Below are positions 24,556 to 33,879 of a DNA stretch of 64,000 nt, piece by piece. Location: contig NZ_JARJHT010000003.1 in NCBI RefSeq assembly GCF_029269745.1, positions 372,001 through 436,000 on the forward strand, read 5' to 3'. A model generated the notes under the pieces. It was given only the letters and a program-made list of their open reading frames with translations, did not search any database and was not told the origin of the DNA. The DNA is from Polluticoccus soli. Lineage in GTDB: Bacteria; Bacteroidota; Bacteroidia; Chitinophagales; Chitinophagaceae. A program made the position numbers and the translations under genes. The stretch's first letter is position 1. Each line of letters opens with the position of its first letter.

Positions 24556-25578
24556 ATGACTAGATGGAACTCTATCCCCTGCCGGATAACACTACTACTT
24601 TGTTTGCTTTTTTCCTTCAACAGCCGCGCACAGATAGCAGACAGCGCCGCCTACATGGAACAGCAATGGAAACTCTACCTCGACTCGGTAGAAACCACTA
24701 TGAATTACCAACACGGCAAAGTAGCGCTGAAAGAATACGCTAACCTTACATTGCCCGAGACGTACAAATTCATTCCCGCCGACAAAGCGCAATTCATACT
24801 ACACGACCTTTGGGGCAACCCCGAACGTCCCGATGTGCTGGGCATGGTCGTAAAATCTGATTTTGCAGTGTCGACTACCGGTGCCTGGGCCTTTATTGTA
24901 ACCTACGACGAAGATGGCTTTGTAAAAGACGAAGACGCAGCAGACATTAACTACGACGACCTGCTGAAAGAAATGCAAGGCGGTGAAGCGGAAGAAAATA
25001 AAGCCCGCAAAGAGCAAGGCTATGAATCCGTTCACATAGTTGACTGGGCAGCTAAACCATACTACGACAATGACAATAAAGTGCTGCACTGGGCCAAGAA
25101 GATACAATTTGGCGAAGATGCCGAGAACCTGACACTTAATTACGACGTGCGCATATTGGGCCGCAAAGGTGTGTTGAGCATGAACGCGGTGGGCAGTATG
25201 AGCCAGCTGGCAGATATCAACACCCACATCCCGAATGTGCTGAAGATGGCAGCGTTTACAGATGGTAACAAGTACAGCGACTTCAACCCATCTATGGACA
25301 AAGTAGCAGCTTACTCTATCGGTGGTCTTATTGCAGGTAAGCTGCTGGCAAAAGCAGGCATACTGGCGCTGCTGCTGAAAAACATCAAACTGATAGCGCT
25401 GGCACTGATGGCTATGGTAGGTGCTTTCCGCAACAAACTGGCCGGCTTGTTCAAAAAGAAAGAACAACCTTTCACGCCTACGCCTGTTGAAGAAGAACCG
25501 GTAGCTGAGCTGGCGCCTGTAGCCGAAGTGGCAGAAGAAACCATTGCTGCAGAAACAAACGAAGAAACGAAAAGCTAA
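24556..25578 (+). CDS. DUF2167 membrane-anchored protein
   Basis: A 340-residue protein with a signal sequence, then a large extracytoplasmic domain (about 30-245). The DUF2167 hallmarks are LPETYKFIPADKAQFILHDLWGNP, WAFIVTYDEDGFVKDEDAADINYDDLLKEMQ and VDWAAKPYYDNDNKVLHWAKKI. One or two membrane helices follow (about 250-290), and a Glu/Pro/Ala-rich cytoplasmic tail ends it. The function of DUF2167 is not known to me. The rhomboid protease gene starts 8 bases after its stop, so the two are likely co-translated and the DUF2167 protein could be a partner or substrate of the rhomboid (inference). Confidence 0.85.
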   Translation: MTRWNSIPCRITLLLCLLFSFNSRAQIADSAAYMEQQWKLYLDSVETTMNYQHGKVALKEYANLTLPETYKFIPADKAQFILHDLWGNPERPDVLGMVVKSDFAVSTTGAWAFIVTYDEDGFVKDEDAADINYDDLLKEMQGGEAEENKARKEQGYESVHIVDWAAKPYYDNDNKVLHWAKKIQFGEDAENLTLNYDVRILGRKGVLSMNAVGSMSQLADINTHIPNVLKMAAFTDGNKYSDFNPSMDKVAAYSIGGLIAGKLLAKAGILALLLKNIKLIALALMAMVGAFRNKLAGLFKKKEQPFTPTPVEEEPVAELAPVAEVAEETIAAETNEETKS

Positions 25579-25586
25579 CACGCTGC

Positions 25587-26192
25587 ATGCTGACGATCAT
25601 TATTATCATCATTACTGCCATTACATCCTTTTCTGCATTCAACAACGAGGTGGTTTTCGAAAAACTATGCCTGTACCCTTACCAGATGAACCAGACCAAG
25701 AAGGAATACTTCCGCTTCGTGTCCGTAGGTTTTGTACATGCTGACTTCGGCCACCTGTTGTTCAATATGCTCACGCTGTATTTCTTCGGCACAGAGCTGG
25801 AGAACCATATCTTCTCTACCTCGCAATATTTGCTGTTCTATACATCGGCACTGGTGCTTTCCTGCGTCACGGAATACTCAAAGCAAAAAGACAATCCGGA
25901 GTATCGTGCTTGTGGTGCCAGTGGTGCAGTAGCCGCCATCATGTTCGCGCAGGTGTTGTTTCAGCCGTGGGGTGTTATCTATCTTAAGTTCATCATCCCT
26001 ATTTATTTCATCCTGTTCGCTGTGGGCTATCTCATATACTCTTACTATATGTCGCACAAAACCGAACAGCGTATTGGCCACGGCATACACCTGTGGGGAG
26101 CACTGTACGGCATCGCGTACACGTTGATACTAAAACCGGAGTCTTACAGCATTTTCTTAGACCAGGTACGGAATCCACCCTTCCTGAAATAA
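25587..26192 (+). CDS. Rhomboid-family intramembrane serine protease
   Basis: A 201-residue membrane protein with about six helices. Rhomboid signatures are HADFGHLLFNMLTLYFFG (H56 and N60 of the oxyanion region), the catalytic S112 in CGASGAVAA and the catalytic H168 in HLWGALYG. It should cleave membrane helices of client proteins. It is tightly linked to the DUF2167 gene and followed by a strong terminator. Confidence 0.9.
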   Translation: MLTIIIIIITAITSFSAFNNEVVFEKLCLYPYQMNQTKKEYFRFVSVGFVHADFGHLLFNMLTLYFFGTELENHIFSTSQYLLFYTSALVLSCVTEYSKQKDNPEYRACGASGAVAAIMFAQVLFQPWGVIYLKFIIPIYFILFAVGYLIYSYYMSHKTEQRIGHGIHLWGALYGIAYTLILKPESYSIFLDQVRNPPFLK

Positions 26193-26207
26193 CAATAGCT
26201 ATTAATG

Positions 26208-26236
26208 AAAAATGCCGGGCAAACGCCCGGCATTTT
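26208..26236 (+). terminator. Rho-independent terminator (symmetric)
   Basis: Stem AATGCCGGGC / GCCCGGCATT with loop AAAC, flanked by A on one side and T on the other, so it could act in both directions. Confidence 0.85.
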
Positions 26237-26284
26237 TCATTTCCCATCCGCATAACGGCTGATTCGCTAACTTTATCTACCGCT

Positions 26285-26734
26285 ATGAAGCCAGCTATAA
26301 CATTTCTCTTCTTACTATTAGCGTGCACACGATGCTTCGCGCAAGCCGAAGACCAGGTAGTATTTGTAAATGGCAAAAGCTTTGTACTGAAGCGTGGCGG
26401 ACTGAACGAGATCTATTCGTTCCAGACACTGCACGAGACTGAATTATTCAGACTATACCCGTACTACGGAGCAGACACAGGCATGGTCATCTATTTTGTA
26501 CGCAGCAAAAACCTCGGACTACTGCGAGGCAATACACATGAAACAACCGTCACAACATTCATAGCAGGACTACAAAAGACTGCACTCATCCGCGACACGA
26601 CAATTGATGAACAAAAAGAAAAAGCGTTCATCAGTAAGCACCCGCTACCACATGGCTATATACCGCCGCAATTGATGGAGCACTATGAACGACGGAACAA
26701 CCGCGTTCCACCGCATCGCGACGATCACCGCTAA
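26285..26734 (+). CDS. Small secreted protein of unknown function
   Basis: A 149-residue protein with signal peptide MKPAITFLFLLLACTRCFAQ. The mature part (VVFVNGKSFVLKRGGLNEIYSFQTLHETELFRLYPY ... IYFVRSKNL) is probably mostly beta and ends in a basic tail (RRNNRVPPHRDDHR). No family is recognised. TAACTTTA at 26268-26275 is a plausible -7 element and supports the start at 26285. Confidence 0.65.
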   Translation: MKPAITFLFLLLACTRCFAQAEDQVVFVNGKSFVLKRGGLNEIYSFQTLHETELFRLYPYYGADTGMVIYFVRSKNLGLLRGNTHETTVTTFIAGLQKTALIRDTTIDEQKEKAFISKHPLPHGYIPPQLMEHYERRNNRVPPHRDDHR

Positions 26735-27163
26735 AAGTTCACACCTCGCATTCCATATTCGAAGATTATTGCAGAGATGATCAACGTTACTGCAGAGATA
26801 ACACTATTGTTGAGGTAGTCAACGTTACGGTAGAGGTAGCTAGTGTTATTGCAGAGATAGCTACCGCTAATTGCCTAAATGCAGTTGCATCTCTGCATTA
26901 CAAACTGTTCAGTCAACAACAGAAATACATAATAACATTGTTGTATGATTGAAATCTCACCACCAATATCCCATAACATTTCCCGAACAAATTCAAAAAT
27001 CACCATATGCCAGCACTAACTCCAATACAACCAAATCTTTATTTCCGCCGCGTCAATTTATATGTTAAGGCGCCGTTATTGACCCGTTAGGCAATTGTAA
27101 AGCGGTGCTATAAAATTCAACATCGGTGATAGCTGAGCATACATTCGTGCAAAACCAGAAAAC
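26735..27163. other. Intergenic region before the T9SS adhesin gene
   Basis: No convincing gene is present. The left part holds a degenerate 21-base tandem repeat (listed separately), and GCATCTCTGCA at about 26887-26897 is an inverted copy of the repeat's TGCAGAGAT core. The right part is AT-rich and should contain the adhesin promoter, but no clear TAnnTTTG element was found. Confidence 0.4.
26768..26868. repeat. Degenerate tandem repeat, unit about 21 bases
   Basis: Five adjacent units follow a loose consensus ATTGCAGAG(A/G)TAGCTAACGTT: 26768-26788, 26789-26809, a shortened one at 26810-26826, 26827-26847 and 26848-26868. Repeated words are TGCAGAGAT, GAGGTAG and AACGTTA. All three frames are interrupted by stops, so it is not coding today. 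Confidence 0.5.
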
Positions 27164-29878
27164 ATGCAAAGCAAACTCTCTCACCTGCTTCTGGCACTGC
27201 TGTGCCTGTCCGGCGGACACGTCCTCGCCCAATGCCCTCAAAGAATCGACAATTACACATCCGGAAGTGCAAGCTCAACAAGTTGCCCAGGCGTCAGCGG
27301 TAACGCAATCGCCACCAATTTTACCGGCACCTCTTATGCAACAGTTCCCGGCGGTACTAAAGCAGGGAATTTCGAGGTAAGGTGGGACATCCCCGGTCCA
27401 AGCCCGATTCCTGCCATCAAGGCTTTCTACTCCGACTCTGCGCAATTAGCAGTTACGGCCGGGCCTGCTTCGCCCATCAACATAAACGGCTCCAACTACA
27501 AGGCTAGTTATTGCTTTTACGGATCTGTCAACCTTCCTACCGGAAAAAAATATTCGCTCATATTTGTAAACCCTCAAACCAATGCGCTACTGTACACTTG
27601 TTCATTTGCCAGTGATGTTGCAATATCTCAGCCTACGGTAACTACGCAACCACAAAGCAAGAGTGTTTGCATAGGTTCTTCAGCCACATTCACTGTTGCT
27701 GCAACCGCTGCGGCTGGAACTGTTACATACAGGTGGCAGAAAAATGGTGTGAATATCGCCGGTGCAACCGGTACAAGCTTAACAATAAATCCAGTGACAG
27801 CGGCGGATACCGGTACCAATATTTACCGTGCACTGATCGTACAAAGCGATGGAGCGATACAGATCAGCAATGAAGTTTCTCTTACACCTGCTAATCCGGC
27901 TATATGGACCGGATCTACCAACAGCGACTGGAAAACTCCCGGCAACTGGAGCCCTGCCGTTGTGCCAGATTCAACCAAACATGTGTACGTAGGCAACGCC
28001 ACCAACAAGCCAACTATCGCTGCAAGCGACACAGGAAAATGCAAATGCCTGACCTTGGATAATGGTTATGTGTCTGTAACTGGTAGAGTGGAGATCGCAG
28101 GTCCGATCTATTTGCTTTCCGGCGGCTATATGAAAGCAACCAACGGTGCAGTTGCCCTGAACGGCACCTCGGGAGCACAGACATTACCGGCAAACACATT
28201 TGAAACAAATACCGTAAAAGACCTTGCATTTGGCAACGCTGCAGGTGTTACCCTGGCAGGACCAACCAATTTTACCGGTGAACTTAGGCGATTCTCTGGC
28301 ACGCTGACCACTGGCGGATTCCTTACACTGAAAAGCACCAGTACCGGAACAGCACGCGTAGCGGAATGCGTTGCCGGCAGTATCTCGGGCGATGTAACTG
28401 TTGAACGTTACATACCTACAATGCCGGGCAATCTCCGCACCTGGCGGTTGCTGGCACCGGTAACATCCGGCTCTCAAACTATTCGTGATGCCTGGCAGGA
28501 AGGCGCCACAAGCATTAATAGCAATCCTAATCCCGGTTATGGCACGATCATCACCTGCAATTCAAGCTATAGCACTACAAACGGATTCGACGCCGTTATG
28601 CCTTCCAGTTCCATCTTGACCTGGGACGTGAGCAATCAAAGCCTTAACACATCGCCGGTTACCAACACCAATACAAAAGCACTGTCGAGCGAGCGCGCAT
28701 ATTTCCTTTTCATACGTGGCGACCGCAGCGTTTTACCAGGCTCAAGTACAAACGGAGCAACCACAACGACCTTGAGATCGAAAGGGACGCTGGCGCAGGG
28801 CGACCAACCAACTATCACTGTACAAGAGAATAAGCTGATGGTGTTGGGCAACCCCTATCCGTCGGCCATAGATTTTAGTTTGATGTCTGCTTCAGACAGG
28901 GTAAACATGGGAAACAGGTTTTGGTTATGGGATCCAAGGTCGAACGGCAGCTATGGAACAGGTGCATATGTGCTGTTTGACAATGCATCAGGATTTACGC
29001 CCTCAATTACCGGTGGCTGTTATTCGGGACCAAACTCCACCATTCCGATGGGCATGGGCTTCTTTGTAATGGCAACAGGTGGCACGGGCAGCTTAACACT
29101 ACGCGAAGCACACAAGACAGATGGCGCCAGCAATAATGGATTTAAACCAGCGGTAAACAGCGATAAGTTGCACATACAGCTTAGCTACCTGAAAAACGGG
29201 ACAACATTAAGCCCGGCCGACGGCGCGTTCATACTGTTCGACAATAGCTATGCAAAAGGAGTTGACGACAATGATGCACAAAAACCAGTGAACGCAGGTG
29301 AGAACCTGGCGATAGTGAGCGACGATAATACATTGGCTCTCGAGGCTCGCCCAGGTGTTTCAGAAAATGATACCGTTGCATTGAAAATGTGGAAGCTGCG
29401 TGCCAACGACGTGTATCGCTTTACTATTACACCTTCATTCAATACTACGAACGTAAAAGCCAGGCTCATAGACAGGTACCTGCAAACCGAACAGTGGTTT
29501 AGTATGGTCCTGCCAACCAATGTTGACTTCAGGATAAATGCAGACTCTGCCTCTTTTGCACCAGACAGGTTCTACATAGCCTTGAGTGCGGCACCTGTAT
29601 CTGTTAAAGATCCGGTTGTAAACGATGTAACTATATACCCCAACCCAACCAATGCTCAAAACATTAACATCAGTATGCCTAATGCTGCTGCCGGCAACTA
29701 CAACTTCAGGATCGTTGACATACAGGGAAGGATCGTTTACAACGAAACTTACCAGCACGTTGGTCATTCGCTGGTGAAAAAACTACAGGCAGGAGTTTTG
29801 GCGCCGGGCAACTATTTCATTGCTATCTCAAAAGATGGTGTTGAATTATCTACAAGAAAACTAACTATCAACCAATAA
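27164..29878 (+). CDS. Secreted multidomain adhesin-like protein with T9SS sorting domain
   Basis: A 904-residue protein with signal peptide MQSKLSHLLLALLCLSGGHVLAQ. Regions in order: an N-terminal beta domain with several Cys (about 24-145), an Ig-like domain (about 150-240; TTQPQSKSVCIGSSATFTVAA ... YRWQKNGVNIAGATGTSLTI), and a repeat-like beta region opening with WTGSTNSDWKTPGNWSPAVVPD (about 245-400). A long beta-rich region follows, and a T9SS type A sorting domain (IYPNPTNAQNINISM ... GNYFIAISKDGVELSTRKLTINQ) closes it. The Ig and W-T-G domains are common in surface adhesins and polymer-binding proteins; the ligand is unknown. Confidence 0.85.
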   Translation: MQSKLSHLLLALLCLSGGHVLAQCPQRIDNYTSGSASSTSCPGVSGNAIATNFTGTSYATVPGGTKAGNFEVRWDIPGPSPIPAIKAFYSDSAQLAVTAGPASPININGSNYKASYCFYGSVNLPTGKKYSLIFVNPQTNALLYTCSFASDVAISQPTVTTQPQSKSVCIGSSATFTVAATAAAGTVTYRWQKNGVNIAGATGTSLTINPVTAADTGTNIYRALIVQSDGAIQISNEVSLTPANPAIWTGSTNSDWKTPGNWSPAVVPDSTKHVYVGNATNKPTIAASDTGKCKCLTLDNGYVSVTGRVEIAGPIYLLSGGYMKATNGAVALNGTSGAQTLPANTFETNTVKDLAFGNAAGVTLAGPTNFTGELRRFSGTLTTGGFLTLKSTSTGTARVAECVAGSISGDVTVERYIPTMPGNLRTWRLLAPVTSGSQTIRDAWQEGATSINSNPNPGYGTIITCNSSYSTTNGFDAVMPSSSILTWDVSNQSLNTSPVTNTNTKALSSERAYFLFIRGDRSVLPGSSTNGATTTTLRSKGTLAQGDQPTITVQENKLMVLGNPYPSAIDFSLMSASDRVNMGNRFWLWDPRSNGSYGTGAYVLFDNASGFTPSITGGCYSGPNSTIPMGMGFFVMATGGTGSLTLREAHKTDGASNNGFKPAVNSDKLHIQLSYLKNGTTLSPADGAFILFDNSYAKGVDDNDAQKPVNAGENLAIVSDDNTLALEARPGVSENDTVALKMWKLRANDVYRFTITPSFNTTNVKARLIDRYLQTEQWFSMVLPTNVDFRINADSASFAPDRFYIALSAAPVSVKDPVVNDVTIYPNPTNAQNINISMPNAAAGNYNFRIVDIQGRIVYNETYQHVGHSLVKKLQAGVLAPGNYFIAISKDGVELSTRKLTINQ

Positions 29879-29979
29879 CAGACCCTATCACTATGAAACC
29901 AACCTTGATAAACCTTTTTTAGTACATAGATCATAAACAGATAACACGGAAAGCGTTTCCACGCCATTCAAATTAGCTT

Positions 29980-30015
29980 GCGCCTGCTACTTCAGTTGTA
30001 GCGGGCGCACTGCTT
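29980..30015 (+). terminator. Terminator after the adhesin gene
   Basis: An eleven-base stem GCGCCTGCTAC / GTAGCGGGCGC (one G-T pair) with loop TTCAGTT is followed by ACTGCTTTTT. It lies between convergent genes. Confidence 0.75.
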
Positions 30016-30016
30016 T

Positions 30017-31954
30017 TTACGCACTGTCAGATACTTCTCTATCCTCACCATCTTCTGTATCTTCTGTATCTTCTCCATTTTCTATATCTTCCCTATTCTT
30101 CATTGCCATCTCCAGTTCGCCGATCATTTTATTAGTATTTCTCGCAGTTGTTTTGACTTCTTCCAGCATAGTTGCGCGCTCCTGTTCATTCTTTTCTTCC
30201 GAGGCACGAGTTAACGAACCGGATATGTTGGCCAACGGCTCATGCATTTTTTGCGCCAGCTCCCGGGCATACTCCACAATGCGGGACAGCTCCCGCATCA
30301 GGTCGTGAATAACCTTCCGGTTCTCCTTGTCTCTTTGCTTGCGTTTAGTAACATCGTGCATGGCGGTACACACGCCTATAGGCTCTGCGTTGCTTGTTAC
30401 CGGCGTCACGATCACGTGCAGGTATATTTGACCGTGAGGAGTATCATAGACAGCTTCATACGATACAGGCTCAAGATCGATCATCACCTGGTTGAAAAGC
30501 GCGCGTACATCTTCCCTCCGCTCCGGCTTCAGTACTTCAATGAAGTTATCACCCACTTTCATGTCCAGCTCTGTCATGGCATGGTACCGCTTCGTCATGA
30601 TGCTGTTGATCGATAAGATATTCAAGTCCTTATCGCAAAGCATTAGCGGCACGGGTGTTGCCTCGATCATAGAGCGCATTTTAGCCTCCGACCGCGCCAC
30701 TCTTTCTCCGTTGAACTTTTTATTGTAAAACAGCATCAGCATCTCTGCCAGCGAGTTGAGGAGATCGCGCTCACCGGTCACAAATGGCCCTTCGTCTTCG
30801 GGTGGCTCTTCCCGGCAATAGATCACTTCGACATAACCTTTACGTCCATCTACAAACTGCAGCGGTGTCCGCATCAGGTACGGCGAATCCACCCAGTTAT
30901 CAGTGGCATACACCTCCTCACCAACCGAGATCCTTGCGGCACAGGCATCGCTATGCTGCCAGCCCACAGGAATGATATTCACCACCTTGGTAAAGGCGGA
31001 TTCTACACTCTGTCGCTCATCCTTCAGCACTTCACTGATCTGGTATATCGCAGACAGTTCTTTCATCCGCTCATGCAGAACGCGTGTTTTCGCCTTCACG
31101 GTTTCTTCAAGGCGCATTGTTGCATGGGTCCTGAAGTATACAAATGCCGCCCCTGCTGCACTGAACAGTATTCCAAACAGAGCAAGTATCCAAATACCGA
31201 AAGCGGAGCTATAACCTTTTGCATAAGCCGCATGCAGTGTCCAGTCCTCGCCGGGTATGAATACAGAATCTACCATATTACCCCGGGGCTTGTACCCGTC
31301 AAAATAATACTCTCGTTTATTCGTTGCTACGTTCACCTTCGACAACTGGAAGACGAACTTCTGGTCTTTGTTCTGAAATTCAGGAATAACGCGTTGTATG
31401 GTCGACAATTTCGATACCACTACCGCGATACCGATAAACCTTCCGTCAAAAAATATTGCCTGCCGGCCCGCTATGCCCTTTTCGTTTGAATTCCGCATCG
31501 GGAAGGGGCCCGCAAAACGCAGGTCTTTTTTCTGCACCGCCAGCATGGTCTCAGCACGTCGCACGGGGTCTTCCAGCGGATCTTTGCCGAGGTAGAACTC
31601 GTAACCTTTGAGCGGATAAATATGCGTGGTGGTAAACGAGTCCAGGAACTCTACCAGGTCCAGCGCGGGGTTTAAGTGTATGAGATTCCTGGCGGTACTG
31701 TCAAACCACGACAGCGTACTATCCTGGGCATACAACATGGCTATTGTATTGGCCGACGATATATTGTGACGAAGCACGGTCTGAAACTCTTCCGCCACAT
31801 CCTCCAGCTCCTGCTCAAGGGCGGTGCGCTCTTTTGCACGGTTGATCTTGTATTTTTGGTATACCAGCAGCTGGGTGATGACAAGCAGCACCACAAATAT
31901 GATGACCGCGTACACCTTATACATTGACTCCGTCTTTTTGAAAATGCTCCGCAT
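30017..31954 (-). CDS. CHASE-GAF-PAS sensor with degenerate DHp and no ATPase domain (copy D)
   Basis: A 645-residue membrane protein. TM1 (about 13-35) and TM2 (about 275-298) flank a CHASE-like external domain (HIYPLKGYEFYLGKDP, RRAETMLAVQKKDLRFAGPF, GIAGRQAIFFDGRFIGIAVVV). Next come a linker (MKELSAIYQISEVLKDERQS), a GAF-like domain (IIPVGWQHSDACAARI ... EGPFVTGERDLLNSLAE) and a PAS domain (MIEATPVPLMLCDKDLNILSINS). Last is a two-helix DHp-like region in which the phospho-acceptor position reads Q in LAQKMHEPLANI. The protein stops there: no HATPase domain follows. The tail is acidic, coded by 9-base repeats of TCTTCTGTA on the plus strand. ATG 31954 is chosen over TTG 31966. Last of four paralogues in one direction. 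Confidence 0.82.
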   Translation of the reverse strand: MRSIFKKTESMYKVYAVIIFVVLLVITQLLVYQKYKINRAKERTALEQELEDVAEEFQTVLRHNISSANTIAMLYAQDSTLSWFDSTARNLIHLNPALDLVEFLDSFTTTHIYPLKGYEFYLGKDPLEDPVRRAETMLAVQKKDLRFAGPFPMRNSNEKGIAGRQAIFFDGRFIGIAVVVSKLSTIQRVIPEFQNKDQKFVFQLSKVNVATNKREYYFDGYKPRGNMVDSVFIPGEDWTLHAAYAKGYSSAFGIWILALFGILFSAAGAAFVYFRTHATMRLEETVKAKTRVLHERMKELSAIYQISEVLKDERQSVESAFTKVVNIIPVGWQHSDACAARISVGEEVYATDNWVDSPYLMRTPLQFVDGRKGYVEVIYCREEPPEDEGPFVTGERDLLNSLAEMLMLFYNKKFNGERVARSEAKMRSMIEATPVPLMLCDKDLNILSINSIMTKRYHAMTELDMKVGDNFIEVLKPERREDVRALFNQVMIDLEPVSYEAVYDTPHGQIYLHVIVTPVTSNAEPIGVCTAMHDVTKRKQRDKENRKVIHDLMRELSRIVEYARELAQKMHEPLANISGSLTRASEEKNEQERATMLEEVKTTARNTNKMIGELEMAMKNREDIENGEDTEDTEDGEDREVSDSA

Positions 31955-31977
31955 ACCTTCGTTCAATTACATACCTG

Positions 31978-33858
31978 TCAGCTCTTTTTACCAGTTAATA
32001 CCTCGTCAAGAGAAACCACCACCTTATCAGCCCGCTGCACCAGCTGCTGCAGTTTTTCTATTATCTCCTTCCGTTTCTGCTCGTTCGCTTCGGCAGTAGC
32101 CTGGCTCACCTGGTCTTCTATTGCCTGTAGTGGTTCGCGCAGCTTTTGTGTCAACAGGCGCATATACTCTCCCATTGCCGCCTTGTGTTGTGTCAGGCTT
32201 TCCAGCATGCGGTGGTGCTCTTCTTCCCTGCGCTTGCGGTTGGCTATATCATGCATCGCTACTGCTACGCCTATGGCGGTATCACCACTCATTACAGGAG
32301 CAACGGTGATGTTTATATTGAGATTGCCCAATGGCAGCACATAGTTTTGCTCATACTCTATAGGCTCATGTTCCTCCATCACTTTTGTAAACACATTGTA
32401 GACCTCCTCACGGTCGCGCGGCACCAGCGCTTCTATAAAATTATCGCCCACTTCCAGGCTTTTACCCATCATCTGTATATACCTGGTAGCCATCACGCTG
32501 TTAACGGCCATCAGATTGAAGTCTTTATCGCAAAGCACAATGGCTACCGGTGTTGCCTCGATAAGCGAGCGCAGGATACCTTCTGAACGGGTGATCCGCT
32601 CACGATGGTACTTCTTGTTATAAAACAGTTCGATGGTTTCCGCTATTGAATTGATCAGCTCGCGCTCTTCTTTTAGGAAAGGCCCCTCGTCCTCGCGCGG
32701 CATTTTCTTCAGGTAAACTACTTCTACATTCCCTGCGCGTCCATCTGCAAAACTCAGGAGAGCCTGCAGTTTATGAGGCGTATCCTCGTAGTTCTTTGTT
32801 GCGTACACATCGTCACCTATCACAATACGCGCGGCACACACATCTGGATACTGCCAGCCCGCAGGTAATATATTGACCACCCGGCTGAGCGCAATGCTTA
32901 CACTTTGCAGTTCATCCTTCAGTATTTCGTTCGCCTGGTATATCGTCGACAGCTCTTTCATCCGCTCATCGAGATCGTGCGTTTTTTTCACTATGGCATG
33001 CTCCAGGCGCAGGGTCTCGTGCGTTCTGTTATACACAAACAAAGCCCCCAGCGCACTAAACAGTATACCGAACAGCGAGAGCAGGTAAACATTATTCCCG
33101 GACTCATAACCTTTGTGATAGGCCGCATACAGCGTCCAGGCGCCTACCGGCATGTACACTGAATCCACCCAGCCGGCCTTCGGTGTGTACCCGTCAAAGA
33201 AATATTCCACCTGCCCGGTAAGCGGACTTTTCTTCCCTAACCGGAAAACAAACTTGTCGCCTTTGTTTTGGAACTCAGGTATGAGCTTAAAAATGGAGCT
33301 AAAACTGGACACCACCGCTATGCGGGCTGCAAGCCTGCCATGATCATACGCACGCACCCGTCCGGCAATAGCCTTGTCCTTGGTCAATAACCTGTCGTAA
33401 GGTCCAGCAAAGGCTAACTGGCCGGTTTTGTCGCTCAGTTCAGCTTCAGCCTTGAATCTTGGAATTTTCATCAGGTCCTGTCCTATTACCTTTTCGTTGC
33501 CCTTTAAGGGGTACACATGTGTGGCAACGTTCACCTCGTACACCTGTATCATGTCCAGTCCCTCATTCAGCGCCAGCAACTTCGGGCTGGTACTGTCAAA
33601 CCAATTGAAAGTTCTATCGTGCTGGTACAACATGGCCACAGTATTGGCCGTAGAAATATTATGCAGCAGTATCGCGCCCAGCCTGCCGCGCACTTCATCC
33701 AGTTCGTGCTCCAGGTCTGTCCGCTCGGCTGCGCGGTTAATAGAATACCGTTGGTAAACCAACAGCTGTGTAATGATGAGCAGCACAACAAAGGTTATTG
33801 CGGCGTACGCCACAAACGCTCTTTTTCCTTTTTTGAAGATACCTGCCATAATCTTCAT
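31978..33858 (-). CDS. CHASE-GAF-PAS sensor with degenerate DHp and no ATPase domain (copy C)
   Basis: A 626-residue paralogue of the neighbouring sensors with the same plan. It has TM1, a CHASE-like domain (HVYPLKGNEKVIGQDL, AFAGPYDRLLTKDKAIAGRV), TM2 (YLLSLFGILFSALGALFVY), a GAF-like domain (ILPAGWQYPDVCAARIVIGDDVYA), a PAS domain (LIEATPVAIVLCDKDFNLMAVNSV) and a short two-helix end. At the H-box the sequence is LLTQKLREPLQAI, so the histidine is replaced by Q and no His is near. No ATPase domain follows; copy D begins 23 bases after the stop, leaving no room for one. The two ATG codons at 33858 and 33849 are equally plausible starts. Transcribed with copies B and D. Confidence 0.82.
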   Translation of the reverse strand: MKIMAGIFKKGKRAFVAYAAITFVVLLIITQLLVYQRYSINRAAERTDLEHELDEVRGRLGAILLHNISTANTVAMLYQHDRTFNWFDSTSPKLLALNEGLDMIQVYEVNVATHVYPLKGNEKVIGQDLMKIPRFKAEAELSDKTGQLAFAGPYDRLLTKDKAIAGRVRAYDHGRLAARIAVVSSFSSIFKLIPEFQNKGDKFVFRLGKKSPLTGQVEYFFDGYTPKAGWVDSVYMPVGAWTLYAAYHKGYESGNNVYLLSLFGILFSALGALFVYNRTHETLRLEHAIVKKTHDLDERMKELSTIYQANEILKDELQSVSIALSRVVNILPAGWQYPDVCAARIVIGDDVYATKNYEDTPHKLQALLSFADGRAGNVEVVYLKKMPREDEGPFLKEERELINSIAETIELFYNKKYHRERITRSEGILRSLIEATPVAIVLCDKDFNLMAVNSVMATRYIQMMGKSLEVGDNFIEALVPRDREEVYNVFTKVMEEHEPIEYEQNYVLPLGNLNINITVAPVMSGDTAIGVAVAMHDIANRKRREEEHHRMLESLTQHKAAMGEYMRLLTQKLREPLQAIEDQVSQATAEANEQKRKEIIEKLQQLVQRADKVVVSLDEVLTGKKS

Positions 33859-33879
33859 TCTTTTGGATTGCCAAAGCTG

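Noticed and set aside
24799-25581. A 260-codon open frame on the minus strand
   Set aside because: It is antisense to the DUF2167 gene; its Phe/His/Cys-rich product is typical of a shadow frame.
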